This document shows positions 25,472 through 36,198 of a DNA stretch of 64,000 nucleotides, in pieces. Position 1 is the stretch's first letter. Each line of letters begins with the position of its first letter. Made by a program: the position numbers and the translations under genes. The stretch lies in assembly GCA_947259925.1 (NCBI GenBank), contig CAMYOG010000046.1, positions 1 through 64,000 of the forward strand, read 5' to 3'. The notes beneath the pieces are model-generated. The model saw nothing but the letters and a program-made list of their open reading frames with translations, was not told where the DNA came from and searched no databases. The DNA is from Thermoanaerobaculia bacterium (GTDB lineage Bacteria > Acidobacteriota > Thermoanaerobaculia > Multivoradales > JAHEKO01).

Positions 25472-27295
25472 TTAGTTCAACTGCCCCGGATCGGCATCGG
25501 CCTCGGCCCAGGAGCGCAGCCGCTCGAAGACACGGATGCCGAGCTCGGTACCGATCTCAGCCTGGATCTCCGCCAGCGGCGCTTCGCGCACTCCCGCCAG
25601 GCTCCCGAAGCGGCGGAGCAGCTGGCGGCGCCGGCGTGGCCCGATCCCCGGAATCTCGTCGAGTCGGGAGCCGAGCGTGCGCTTGCTCCTGCGCTTCCGG
25701 TGCCGGGCGACCGCGAAGCGATGCGCCTCGTCGCGGATCTGCTGCAGGAGCTTGAGCCCCGGATCGTGCCGATCGAGCCGCAGCGGCTCCGGGCGCGCCG
25801 GCAGGTAGACCTCCTCTTCGCGCTTCGCCAGGCCGGCGACCGGGGTTTCGTCGACCCCCAGAAGCGCCAGCGCCTCGAGCGCGGCGTTGAGCTGGCCGCG
25901 GCCACCGTCGACCAGGATCAGGTCGGGCATCGAGCCGACCTCTTCGAGCACCCGCCGGTAGCGGCGCTCGATCGCCTGCTTCATCGAGGCGAAGTCGTCC
26001 GGACCGGCGAGTCCCTTGATGTTGAACGATCGGTAGTCGCTCTTGCGCATCCGCCCCTCCTCCCAGACCACCAGCGACGCTACCGGCTGGTCGCCCTGGA
26101 AGTTGGAGATGTCGAAGCCCTCGATCCGGCGTGGCTCGTCCGGAAGCTCGAGCGCCGCGCCCAGCGATCGCGTAGCTGCCGCGAGTTCCGAGCCACTCCG
26201 GAAACGTCTGCGATAGGCGAGCTCGGCGTTGCGGTTGGCGAGCTCGACGCGCTGGGCTTTCGGACCGCGCGACGGCAGTCGCAGATAGACCCGCTCGCCC
26301 TTCTTCTGGCCGAGCCACTCGACCAGCGCCTCCTCGCCTTCGATCGGGATCGGCAGATGAATCTCCTTGGGGATGAAGCTCGTCCGGTCGTAGATCTGCG
26401 GCAGGACCTCGTTCAGCAGGACGGCGGCGTCGAGCCCTTCGATCTCCTCCCAGAAGAGCTCGCGCCGGTCGAGCACCTGCCCGCCCCGCATCACCAGGAT
26501 CGCCACCGCCGCCTTGCTGCCGCGTACCGCGCAGCCGTAGATGTCGACGTCCTCTCCATGCACTGACGAGAGCTTGCGCCGCTGCCCGACCGCCTCGATC
26601 TCGGCGGCAGTGTCGCGGAGGCGCGCCGCCTCCTCGTACTCGAGCCGCTCCGAGGCCTTGGCCATCGACTTGCGGAGATCGCGCACCAGCTCGTCGTTGC
26701 GTCCGGCCAGGAAGAGCCGGGTGGCATCGACCGCCACGGCGTACTCCTCGAGCGTGGTCAGCCCGTCGACGCACGGACCGAGGCAGCGACGCATGTCGTA
26801 GTAGAGACAGGGTCGCGGCAGCTTGCCGTCAATCTCGATCGAGCAGACCCGCACCTGGAAGAGGCCCTGGATGAGCTTGATCGCTTTGCGCGCCAGCCCG
26901 CCGGGCAGGAACGGCCCGAAGTACTCGGAGCCGTCGTCGCGAATGCGGCGGGTGAAGGCGATCCGCGGGTACTCGTCATGGGTCAGCTTGAGATAGGGGT
27001 AGGTCTTGTCGTCGCGAAGCAGAATGTTGTAGCGCGGCTTCTTCTGCTTGATCCAGTTGTTCTCGAGCAGCAGCGCCTCGGCCTCGCTATCGGTGACCAC
27101 GAACTCGAGGTCGGCGGCGTCGGCGACCATCGCCGCCAGCCGCGGTTCCTGATCGTCCGCCAGGTAGTGGACGACCCGCTTGCGCAGCGACTTGGCTTTG
27201 CCGACGTAGAGCGCGCCGCCGTCGCGGCCCTTGAAGAAGTAGATCCCCGGCCGATCAGGGAGCTTGCGGATGCGCTGCTCGAGGGTGGCGTTCAT
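25472..27295 (-). CDS. uvrC: Excinuclease ABC subunit C
   Basis: A 607-residue nuclease that makes both cuts in nucleotide excision repair. The GIY-YIG domain is at the start (PGIYFFKGRDGGALYVGKAK), a UVR motif lies near residue 205 (LEYEEAARLRDTAAEIEAVG), the RNase H-like domain follows (GFDISNFQGDQPVASLVVWE), and helix-hairpin-helix motifs end the protein (IPGIGPRRRRQLLRRFGSL). ATG 27295 is preferred; a GTG six codons upstream is possible. It follows uvrB after 140 bases. Confidence 0.95.
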   Translation of the reverse strand: MNATLEQRIRKLPDRPGIYFFKGRDGGALYVGKAKSLRKRVVHYLADDQEPRLAAMVADAADLEFVVTDSEAEALLLENNWIKQKKPRYNILLRDDKTYPYLKLTHDEYPRIAFTRRIRDDGSEYFGPFLPGGLARKAIKLIQGLFQVRVCSIEIDGKLPRPCLYYDMRRCLGPCVDGLTTLEEYAVAVDATRLFLAGRNDELVRDLRKSMAKASERLEYEEAARLRDTAAEIEAVGQRRKLSSVHGEDVDIYGCAVRGSKAAVAILVMRGGQVLDRRELFWEEIEGLDAAVLLNEVLPQIYDRTSFIPKEIHLPIPIEGEEALVEWLGQKKGERVYLRLPSRGPKAQRVELANRNAELAYRRRFRSGSELAAATRSLGAALELPDEPRRIEGFDISNFQGDQPVASLVVWEEGRMRKSDYRSFNIKGLAGPDDFASMKQAIERRYRRVLEEVGSMPDLILVDGGRGQLNAALEALALLGVDETPVAGLAKREEEVYLPARPEPLRLDRHDPGLKLLQQIRDEAHRFAVARHRKRRSKRTLGSRLDEIPGIGPRRRRQLLRRFGSLAGVREAPLAEIQAEIGTELGIRVFERLRSWAEADADPGQLN

Positions 27296-27366
27296 TGGCC
27301 GCCTACATCCCACCGACTCCGGCGACTCGAGTCAAGTCCGAGGCGGCGGATGCCGCGCGTGGGCGT

Positions 27367-27395
27367 CCCTCTCCCCCCGTGAGGGGTGGAGAGGG
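27367..27395. repeat. Strong hairpin between uvrB and uvrC
   Basis: CCCTCTCC (27367-27374) pairs with GGAGAGGG (27388-27395), and CCCC/GGGG inside it gives a 12-bp stem with one bulged T and a GTGA loop. There is no T run on either strand, so a simple terminator is unlikely. This type of CCCTCTCC/GGAGAGGG extragenic hairpin is widespread in high-GC bacteria. It could tune the uvrB to uvrC ratio. Confidence 0.6.
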
Positions 27396-27435
27396 ATGCG
27401 GGTACCGGGTGGGTATGGAGGGCGAGGGGGGCGAT

Positions 27436-29426
<1,991 letters not shown>

Positions 29427-29427
<1 letters not shown>

Positions 29428-29912
29428 CAGCTCGCGACATCGCCGATCGGCGGGGCGCGCTCGGGTGCCGCCGGGTCCCGGGCGGGTGCGCCGGCCACCC
29501 GCTCGAGCGACTCGATCGCCTCCAGGACGTCGTCGCGGGTAAACGACGGCCGACTGGCCAGAGCGAGGGCGCTCTGCAGATCTTGCAGTCCATCCATGTC
29601 GATGCGTCCCTCGACCACTGCCGCCGAAGCGGCGTCGAGAGCGCGTCGGAGGCGCGCCTCGTCCTCGGCGGTGACGTCGGGCGGTAGCTTCTCCAGAATC
29701 TGCTGGGCGTTGGTGTTGAACGCCCACAGGAAGAGGTTCTTGGCGTTGACGATCAGCAGCAGCAGGAGCAGCGCGCCGACCAGCACGGAGACGCCACAGC
29801 CGATCAGGACCGGCCGGCTGCACCCTTGCAGAGCCGCCGGATCGTGCGGCGTGTCGTCGAACGGCGCCTTGACGGCGCGCTCGTCGCGGGGTTCCTCGAC
29901 CGGGCTCTCCAC
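29427..29912 (-). CDS. Single-pass membrane protein upstream of uvrB
   Basis: A 161-residue protein with an acidic N-terminal region, one membrane helix ([20 protein letters not shown]) at about residues 34-54, and a helical C-terminal domain ([20 protein letters not shown]) likely outside the cytoplasm. The GTG at 29912 has GGAG six bases upstream; an earlier start at 29957 is possible. No family recognised. It is translationally coupled to uvrB, which is unusual for a membrane protein. Confidence 0.65.
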
Positions 29913-30012
29913 GTTGCGCTCCCGCTCCTTCCTATCACCGGCGCCTGGTGCGGGCAAGCAGACGGCGTGTGCGTTGCAGCCTGCGCCGACTTCGAGGGAG
30001 GCGCGGCCCCGC

Positions 30013-30738
30013 GTGAGGTACCGTGTGAGGTGCCACCCTTTTCGGGGCGCGGCCGGCTGGGAAGGCGACTACTTCTACGGCGATGGCCTCGGGGCCAACC
30101 TGCGCCTATATCTCTCCCCCACCGCCGGCTTCGCCTACGAATGGCGCGGTTGTCTCGGGCTCTACGACTACAACCATGGCTCCTTGAAGAAGACCCGAGA
30201 GGGCCTGCGGTTTCAAGCCGAGCTCGTTGAGCCGGACGGATACCTCGACCTGTCTCGGACTTTCGTGCCGATCCGTTGGGGTGGCCGGCACTACCTTGTA
30301 CCGGAAGACCGACTCGTGGACTTCTGCAACGCGGTCAACTCAAAGACTGAGCCACGGGCCCAGCGGCATGGCCTGTTTTTCCTACGCCGCGGTGATGAAG
30401 ACATCGAGGTGAGCGGACTGCCTAAGATGCCCGAAGGCTACCGACACTGCCTGCTTGAGCGGCCGATCGAGGCGACCCTAACGGAGATCATGGATCGGAA
30501 GATCAGCGAGACCGACTGGGGAACTGAAGTCTTGACGCTTCGAGCAAATATCGACAAGGGCAGCACCGACGGTGTCTTCGAGGGCATGTCGCTAAACCCT
30601 AAAGGCCATGTCCTGTCGATAGCCATGACTGTCGCCAGCGTCTCGGAACACCGGGCAGTCATCGAGGTTCAGCGGTACTACTTCGAAGACCGACCCACTC
30701 CAGCAGTGGGCTGGCGTCTGACCACCCTCCGCTGGTAG
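30013..30738 (+). CDS. Unknown protein, probably missing its 5' end
   Basis: The convincing part runs from about 30055: GWEGDYFYGDGLGANLRLYL, then WRGCLGLYDYNHGSLKKTRE, VPEDRLVDFCNAVN and a second region ending TPAVGWRLTTLRW. The composition is that of a secreted protein with two beta-rich parts, but there is no signal peptide. The only starts are GTG codons at 30013 and 30025, and the codons that follow them lie in a REP-like repeat (30029-30049). I infer that a repeat replaced the true N-terminus, so the gene may be a remnant. Function unknown. Confidence 0.55.
   Translation: MRYRVRCHPFRGAAGWEGDYFYGDGLGANLRLYLSPTAGFAYEWRGCLGLYDYNHGSLKKTREGLRFQAELVEPDGYLDLSRTFVPIRWGGRHYLVPEDRLVDFCNAVNSKTEPRAQRHGLFFLRRGDEDIEVSGLPKMPEGYRHCLLERPIEATLTEIMDRKISETDWGTEVLTLRANIDKGSTDGVFEGMSLNPKGHVLSIAMTVASVSEHRAVIEVQRYYFEDRPTPAVGWRLTTLRW
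30029..30049. repeat. REP-like element, GGTGCCA family copy
   Basis: GGTGCCACCCTTTTCGGGGC closely matches the two copies near 36.9 kb (GGTGCCAGCCATTTCGGGGC). It forms the first codons of the gene at 30013-30738. Confidence 0.55.
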
Positions 30739-30806
30739 CTCCAAAGGCCCAGCACCTCGTTGGGGGTAGAGTCAGATCCTCAGCGACGACCTTCTACGAA
30801 GTGGAT

Positions 30807-30862
30807 GGCACCTCTCCAGGCACCTCTCCAGGCCTCGGGTGGCACTTCTCCGGCACTTCTCC
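30807..30862. repeat. Short direct repeats
   Basis: Two perfect copies of GGCACCTCTCCA (30807-30818, 30819-30830) are followed, after ten bases, by two copies of GGCACTTCTCC (30841-30851, 30852-30862). They lie just upstream of the gene at 30899. Their GGCAC core resembles the REP-like elements elsewhere in the window. Confidence 0.6.
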
Positions 30863-30898
30863 TGGGGGTAAGCTCGTCGAGTCGAGGAGGCTGAACCG

Positions 30899-31915
30899 AT
30901 GCTGTCGAGACCATCTCCCTTGGCCCTGTTGCTAAGCCTCGCCCTGACAGCCGGACTCGCCACCGCCGAGGAGACCCTCCCCACCCCCTACACCGCCGAG
31001 GAGATCCGGGACTCGTTTCGCGAGGGCCTCCAGATCGTCACTCGGACCTGGACGCCTGACGGCGAGACCCTCTCGCGGATGACGGTCGACGCGTGGGGCG
31101 AGGAGAAGGTGACGATCGGCGATCAGCCGGTCGACACCGACGGCGGCCCGTCCGGCGAGGAGACCCGCGCCGAGGCGACCTGGACCGACCTCCGCGACCA
31201 CGCCGCCTTCAATCCGAAGCACGCGCGGCGCGAGCGCCACACCGCTTTCACCGCGCTCGGGCGTTTCGAGGGCTGGCTCTACACGGTCGACGAAGAGGAT
31301 GCCGGCCTCAGTCTCTTCTTCTTCGCCGATCGCTATCCCGGTCCCCCGCTCCTCTACCAGAGCTTCGCCGGAGGCGAGCTGGTGTTCCGCGCCGAGCAGA
31401 TCAGTCGCACGATGGCCGAGCCGTCCGAACTCGCCGCGCTGCCAGAGCCGGCCCTGGCCGAGCTGCCGGCCGAGGCTCGGCGGCGCCTCGAGCACGCGAT
31501 CGGCACGTGGCAGGTCAGGGCCGAACAGATCGACGCCGAGGGCAACGTGGTCGGCACCCGCGAGTGGCAGAACCGCGCCGAGTGGCTGCTCCCTGGCCGC
31601 ATGGTCCTCCTGACCCACCGCACCGCTCATCTCGGCTCGGTCAGCAAGGCACTGGTCTTCTACAGCGTCGAAGAGCAGACCTGGTACCTGATCGACGTCA
31701 ACCAGAACGGCGAGCGCTGGGTCTTGACCGGCGATCTCGAGCGCGAAGTCATCACGTCGCAGCCGCGCGAGCTCCCGGACGGCCGCGAGATCCTTGTCCG
31801 CTTCACCCACGAGAAGGTCGAGGCCGACTCGTTCGAGGCGCTGCAGGAGGTCAGCTTCGACCGGGGCGAGACCTGGACGGTCAGTGGCCGGCAGTATCTG
31901 ACCCGCATCCGCTAG
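30899..31915 (+). CDS. Secreted protein with DUF1579-like region
   Basis: A 338-residue protein with a signal peptide (MLSRPSPLALLLSLALTAGL, cleaved after ATA). The second half, from about residue 195, reads IGTWQVRAEQIDAEGNVVGT and then LLPGRMVLLTHRTAHLG, a beta-barrel pattern like DUF1579 proteins. The first half is predicted beta-rich with no known motif. GAGGAGG lies 10 bases before the ATG. It is likely periplasmic; function unknown. Confidence 0.75.
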   Translation: MLSRPSPLALLLSLALTAGLATAEETLPTPYTAEEIRDSFREGLQIVTRTWTPDGETLSRMTVDAWGEEKVTIGDQPVDTDGGPSGEETRAEATWTDLRDHAAFNPKHARRERHTAFTALGRFEGWLYTVDEEDAGLSLFFFADRYPGPPLLYQSFAGGELVFRAEQISRTMAEPSELAALPEPALAELPAEARRRLEHAIGTWQVRAEQIDAEGNVVGTREWQNRAEWLLPGRMVLLTHRTAHLGSVSKALVFYSVEEQTWYLIDVNQNGERWVLTGDLEREVITSQPRELPDGREILVRFTHEKVEADSFEALQEVSFDRGETWTVSGRQYLTRIR

Positions 31916-31939
31916 CCGCGACCCGCCGCAACCGACCTC

Positions 31940-31945
31940 TATAAT
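31940..31945 (+). promoter_or_regulatory. Possible -10 box for leaderless PBP1A mRNA
   Basis: TATAAT ends seven bases before the first base of the GTG start of the PBP1A gene, so transcription from it would begin at or next to the start codon. No Shine-Dalgarno sequence is present between them, and no good -35 box is seen. Confidence 0.4.
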
Positions 31946-31951
31946 CCCGAC

Positions 31952-34432
31952 GTGGAGTTCGATCCGCTGCCCTCCAAGCGCCAACCGTCGCCGAAGGCCG
32001 CCCAGGGTGCGACCGCGCGCCGCAAGCGACTCCTGCCGCGGCTAGCGCTGAGACGCAACCACCGCCTGGCGCTCTACTGGAGCGTGCCGGTCCTGGTGGT
32101 CATCCTGATCGGTGCGATCGCCGGCGTCGGCCTGGCCGCGGTCATCCACGTGCCGAAGGTCGAATCGGTCGCCGAGTTCGAGCCCGGCCAGATCACCCGC
32201 CTGTTCGATCGCGATCAAGCCGAGTTCGCGACCTTCGCCCGCGAGCGCCGGGTGATGATCGAGGAAGGCGAGCTGCCGCCGGCGCTCGAGCAGGCGATTC
32301 TCGCCGCCGAGGACGCCAACTTCAAGACTCACGGCGGCATCGACATCCAGGGCGTCGTGCGCGCCGTGTTCAAGAACTTCCTCGAGGGTCGTCGGGCCAT
32401 GGGCGGCTCGACGATCACCATGCAGCTGGCGCGAAATCTCTTCTTGTCTCCAGAGAAGAAGTGGCGCCGGAAGATCGAGGAGGCGTTCCTGGCGGTCGAG
32501 CTCGAAAAACGCTACAGCAAGCAGCAGATCCTGACCCTCTACGCCAATCTGATGTTCATGGGGCACGGCAACTACGGCATGGCCGCCGCCGCCCGGTCGT
32601 ACTTCGACAAGGAGGTCCACGACCTGACGGTGACCGAAGCGGCGACCCTGGCCGGCATCCCGCAGCGGCCGAGCGCATACAGCCCCTACCGGCGGCCCGA
32701 CCTGGTGGTCGACCGGCGTAACTACGTGCTCCGGCGCATGCAGCAGGAGGGCTTCATCACCGCGGAAGAGTACGAGACGGCGAGCCAGGAGCCGCTCGAG
32801 GTGGTCACTAGCCGCGCGGTCGAGGAGTCGGCGCCCTACTTCGCCGAGGAGATCCGCAAGTACCTCGAAGACCGCTACGGCAGCCGGGGCCTGCTCGAGA
32901 AGGGCCTCCAGGTCGATACCACCCTCGACGCGAGGATCCAGGCTCGCGCCCAGGCGGCGCTACGCGCCGGCCTCGTTCGACTCGACCGGATGAAGGGCTT
33001 TCGCGGACCGATCGAGCAGCTCGAGACCGAGGAACTGGACGCTGTCGAGCTGCCGTCGTGGAACCGGCTCGACCTCCGTCCCGGAAGCTGGAACCAGGGC
33101 GTCGTGGTCGGCATTACCCGCTCGACCGCCGAGATCAAGCTCGGCGGAGAGACCTTCGAGCTGACCCCGGCCGGCGTCGAGTGGACTCGCAAGAGCTCGC
33201 CCCGGCAGCTGCTCAAGATCGGCGACGTAGCCTGGTTCAGCTTCCACGAGACCGAGGAGGGCCAGAGCCGCCTGATGCTCGAGCAGGAGCCCGAGGTCGA
33301 GGGCGCCGTCGTCGTCCTCGAGTCGGCTACCGGCGCGGTGCGCGCGATGGTGGGCGGTTGGGACTTCGCGCGCAGCAAGTTCAACCGGGTCACCCAGGCG
33401 AAGCGCCAGGTCGGCTCGGCGTTCAAACCGTTCGTCTTCGGCGCGGCGCTGGAGATGGGCTACACCGCGGCCGACACCCTGTACGACGCGCCGGTCGCCT
33501 TCCCCGGCATCCCCGGCGAGCCGCCCTACAGCCCACGCAACTACTACCGCGAGTACTACGGCATCACCACCCTGCGGCGGGCGGTCGAGGAGTCGTTCAA
33601 CGTTTCGATGGTCAAGCTGATGGACATGATCGGCGCCTCGCAGGTGATCGATTTCGCCCGCCGCTGCGGCGTCGAGTCCGATCTCCATCCCTACCCCAGC
33701 CTGGCGCTCGGCGCGGTCGACCTGACGCCACTCGAGGTCGCCGCGGCCTACGCCGTGTTCGCCAACCAGGGCCTGTACGTCAAGCCGTACCTGATCGAGA
33801 GCGTCACCGAGCCGAACGGCACCGTGCTTGAGCAGCACGGCCTGATGGCCCACAAGGCGATGGAGCCCGAGCTCGCCTTCGTGCTCAGCAGAGTCCTCGA
33901 AGGCGTGGTCGACCGCGGTACCGCGGCCTCGGCCAACAAGCTCGAGGCGGCGCTCGCGGGCAAGACCGGGACCACCGACGACAACTCCGACGCCTGGTTC
34001 GCCGGCTTCACCCCGAAGTACTCCATCCTGGTCTGGGTCGGGCACGACGTGAAGAAATCGATCGGCCGCAACATGACCGGTGCGACGGCGGCGCTACCGA
34101 TCTGGAGGGAGCTGGTCGCGGCCGGGCTCGAGGACGGCTGGATCAACCCGGCCGAGGAGTTCATCGCGCCGCCCGGGATCGACTTCCAGGCGATCGAGGC
34201 GCGCACCGGGCTGCTCGCCAGCGCCGGCGCCGACCGGGTGATCCGCGAGGCGTTCGTCGCCGGCACCGAGCCCGCCCAGCCGTTCAATCCGCGCTGGAAC
34301 CGGATCATGGAGCTCCCCTGGTTCCAGCAGGAGGCCCACTACGTTCCGAAGGCCGGCGAGCGGATGCCGGACGGGGTCGCCGACTGGGACCCGATTCTGA
34401 AGCGGTGGGCCGACGACTCCGATAGTGGCTAG
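31952..34432 (+). CDS. mrcA: Penicillin-binding protein 1A
   Basis: An 826-residue class A PBP that polymerises and cross-links murein. One membrane anchor near residues 45-68 is followed by the GT51 domain (ILAAEDANFKTHGGIDIQGV, GGSTITMQLARNLFLSPEKK). The transpeptidase domain has SxxK in GSAFKPFVFGAAL, SxN in ESFNVSMV and KTGT in AGKTGTTDD. An OB-like insert sits between the two domains. The GTG start has no ribosome binding site. Its stop overlaps the converging coiled-coil gene. Confidence 0.93.
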   Translation: MEFDPLPSKRQPSPKAAQGATARRKRLLPRLALRRNHRLALYWSVPVLVVILIGAIAGVGLAAVIHVPKVESVAEFEPGQITRLFDRDQAEFATFARERRVMIEEGELPPALEQAILAAEDANFKTHGGIDIQGVVRAVFKNFLEGRRAMGGSTITMQLARNLFLSPEKKWRRKIEEAFLAVELEKRYSKQQILTLYANLMFMGHGNYGMAAAARSYFDKEVHDLTVTEAATLAGIPQRPSAYSPYRRPDLVVDRRNYVLRRMQQEGFITAEEYETASQEPLEVVTSRAVEESAPYFAEEIRKYLEDRYGSRGLLEKGLQVDTTLDARIQARAQAALRAGLVRLDRMKGFRGPIEQLETEELDAVELPSWNRLDLRPGSWNQGVVVGITRSTAEIKLGGETFELTPAGVEWTRKSSPRQLLKIGDVAWFSFHETEEGQSRLMLEQEPEVEGAVVVLESATGAVRAMVGGWDFARSKFNRVTQAKRQVGSAFKPFVFGAALEMGYTAADTLYDAPVAFPGIPGEPPYSPRNYYREYYGITTLRRAVEESFNVSMVKLMDMIGASQVIDFARRCGVESDLHPYPSLALGAVDLTPLEVAAAYAVFANQGLYVKPYLIESVTEPNGTVLEQHGLMAHKAMEPELAFVLSRVLEGVVDRGTAASANKLEAALAGKTGTTDDNSDAWFAGFTPKYSILVWVGHDVKKSIGRNMTGATAALPIWRELVAAGLEDGWINPAEEFIAPPGIDFQAIEARTGLLASAGADRVIREAFVAGTEPAQPFNPRWNRIMELPWFQQEAHYVPKAGERMPDGVADWDPILKRWADDSDSG

Positions 34433-34962
34433 TCGGAGCCCGAAGAGGCGTCCCGTCCGCGCGTGACCTCCTGGGTCTCGCGCCGGAAGCGGTCGATCTT
34501 CTGGTCGACCCGGCTGAAGAGCGCGTCGTTGTGCCGGGTCAGCTCCTGGAGCCCCTCGCGCATGAACTCCTCGAGGAACTCGACCCGCGAGGTCAGCTCG
34601 CCGACGTCGCGGATGTAGTCCTTCTGCACCGACCGCAGGTCGCCGGCCAGCTCCTTCTGCACCTTCTGCAGATCCTGGCCGAGCTCGTCGAACTGCTTGT
34701 GCAGGTTCTCCAGGTGCGATAGCAGCACCAGGTTGAAGGTCCGCTGCCGGTCCCAGAGGTCGGCCTGCGAAGCCGTGACCGCCGGCCGCAGGAGCTTCTT
34801 GAACGCGACGACCAGGCGGCCGATCAGTCCCGGACGATGGCTCTCGAGCGGAAAGACCCGGTCTTCCCGCCAGAGCCAGCGCCAGTCCTGAAGATCGTGC
34901 GTCGAATCGGCGCCCCGGAAAGCATCGATCGAGCGCGTCGGGTCTTCAGGCGGTGCCGTCAG
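34429..34962 (-). CDS. Coiled-coil protein after rplI, probable CTG start
   Basis: A GTG at 34728 would give only 99 residues. The same frame is open and clearly protein-like far upstream, reading DWRWLWREDRVFPLESHRPG, then LVVAFKKLLRPAVTASQADL and WDRQRTFNLVLLSHLENLHK. No ATG, GTG or TTG occurs in frame back to the rplI stop. A CTG at 34962, six bases after AGGACGG, gives 177 residues. The C-terminal half is a long coiled coil (VQKELAGDLRSVQKDYIRDV). Such modules often accompany glycosyltransferase or methyltransferase genes; the role here is unknown. Confidence 0.6.
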   Translation of the reverse strand: MTAPPEDPTRSIDAFRGADSTHDLQDWRWLWREDRVFPLESHRPGLIGRLVVAFKKLLRPAVTASQADLWDRQRTFNLVLLSHLENLHKQFDELGQDLQKVQKELAGDLRSVQKDYIRDVGELTSRVEFLEEFMREGLQELTRHNDALFSRVDQKIDRFRRETQEVTRGRDASSGSD

Positions 34963-34973
34963 CTGGTGCCGTC

Positions 34974-35420
34974 CTACTCTTCGGCGACGACGTTGATCGT
35001 GATCTCGGCCACGACGTCCGAGTGCAGCTCGATCCGCACCGGATGCTCGCCGAGCGTCTTGATGCCACCCTCGAGATCGATGCTCTTGCGATCGACGTGG
35101 TGACCGGCGTGCTCGAGCGCTTCGGCGACCTCGGCAGCGGTGACCGAGCCGTAGAGGGTCTCGGACTCACCCACCCGCTTGGCGATCTCGACCGCGACGC
35201 CCTCGAGGCTGGTCGCGATCTCGGTCGCCGAGGCACGCTCCTGCTCGTGAACGATCTCGATCTTTTTCTTCTGCTGCTCGAAGACCCTCATATTGCCCGG
35301 CGTCGCCTCGAGCGCCAGGCCGTTCGGGAAGAGGTAGTTGCGCGCGTAGCCCGGCTTCACGTTGACGAGCTCGCCCCGCGTGCCGGTGTGCGACACATCC
35401 TGCATCATTATGACTCGCAT
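34974..35420 (-). CDS. rplI: 50S ribosomal protein L9
   Basis: A 148-residue bL9. It starts MRVIMMQDVSHTGTRGELVN, includes VKPGYARNYLFPNGLALEAT, and has the long connecting helix and C-terminal domain (ALEHAGHHVDRKSIDLEGGI). The ATG at 35420 has AGGAG seven bases upstream; the frame stays open beyond it without similarity. It is the last ribosomal gene of the rpsF-rpsR-rplI operon. Confidence 0.96.
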   Translation of the reverse strand: MRVIMMQDVSHTGTRGELVNVKPGYARNYLFPNGLALEATPGNMRVFEQQKKKIEIVHEQERASATEIATSLEGVAVEIAKRVGESETLYGSVTAAEVAEALEHAGHHVDRKSIDLEGGIKTLGEHPVRIELHSDVVAEITINVVAEE

Positions 35421-35430
35421 CGCCCGTCTC

Positions 35431-35664
35431 CTAGTCCGATGCGAACGGCAGCAGTGCGAGGTGGCGAGCGCGCTTGATCGCCTGCTGGACCATTCGCTGG
35501 TGCTTGGCACAGGTGCCCGAGATCCGGCGCGGCAGGATCTTCGAGCGCTCGACGATAAACTGCTGCAGGAACTTCACGTCCTTGTAGTCTGCGGTCTCGA
35601 TCTTGTCGGCGCAGAACCGGCAGATCTTGCGACGACGGAAGAAGACCTTCTTCTTTCTACCCAT
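35431..35664 (-). CDS. rpsR: 30S ribosomal protein S18
   Basis: A 77-residue bS18 that pairs with bS6 on the small subunit. The body [20 protein letters not shown] and [20 protein letters not shown] are typical. The N-terminal CRFCADK with the later Cys suggests the zinc-binding form. The spacing to neighbours is 9-10 bases. Confidence 0.96.
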   Translation of the reverse strand: MGRKKKVFFRRRKICRFCADKIETADYKDVKFLQQFIVERSKILPRRISGTCAKHQRMVQQAIKRARHLALLPFASD

Positions 35665-35673
35665 TCTGCCCCC

Positions 35674-36042
35674 TTACTCCGCTGCCTTGGCGCCGCCGGC
35701 ACTGACCGGAGCCGCTGGAGCCGCGGCGGGCGCCGAACGCCGTCGCAGCCGGCCCTCGTCCATGCGGACCGTCAGATAGCGCAGGACCTTCTCGTTCTGG
35801 TGCATACGGCGCTCGACCTCGACGAACGGGTTGTCGCTCGTCACCTCGACGTTGAACAGCACGTAGCTGCCCTCGTTCAGCTTGTTGATCTCGTAGGCGA
35901 GCTTGCGCTTGCCCCAGCTCTCCTCCTTGGTCACCTTGGCACCCAGCGACTGGAGGAGATCCTTGTACTCGTCGCTCACGGCGACGGTCTCCTCGTCGGA
36001 TAGACGAGGATCGACTATGAACACCAACTCGTACTCAGCCAT
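35674..36042 (-). CDS. rpsF: 30S ribosomal protein S6
   Basis: A 122-residue bS6 with the start MAEYELVFIVDPRLSDEETV and core WGKRKLAYEINKLNEGSYVL, followed by ERRMHQNEKVLRYLTVRMDE. The last 25 residues are an Ala/Pro-rich tail. It leads the operon. A GGGAGG ribosome binding site lies in the leader. Confidence 0.96.
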   Translation of the reverse strand: MAEYELVFIVDPRLSDEETVAVSDEYKDLLQSLGAKVTKEESWGKRKLAYEINKLNEGSYVLFNVEVTSDNPFVEVERRMHQNEKVLRYLTVRMDEGRLRRRSAPAAAPAAPVSAGGAKAAE

Positions 36043-36075
36043 GTTGTCTTATCTGACCTCCCTATGGCCTGTCAC

Positions 36076-36094
36076 GGTCCCCGTTCTCGGACGG
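36076..36094 (-). promoter_or_regulatory. Hairpin in the rpsF leader
   Basis: The leader of the rpsF mRNA contains TCCCGTCCGAGAACGGGGA, a stem of about six bases followed by ACCG. In many bacteria a leader hairpin with an exposed CCG binds the S6:S18 pair for feedback control. The match here is only in general form. Confidence 0.3.
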
Positions 36095-36155
36095 GAACAG
36101 AGAGGATGGTGGGTTGGCGGATCGCTCAAGGCGGCCCGCCGCGATTGCAGCGCGT

Positions 36156-36183
36156 ATTCTACGGATCTGACCAGGAAAAACAA
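36156..36183 (-). promoter_or_regulatory. Probable promoter of the rpsF operon
   Basis: On the minus strand TTGTTT (36178-36183) and TAGAAT (36156-36161) are 16 bases apart, about 115 bases before the rpsF start. This is the only promoter-like pair I see in the gap. Confidence 0.5.
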
Positions 36184-36198
36184 GGCTGGCCGCTGCGC

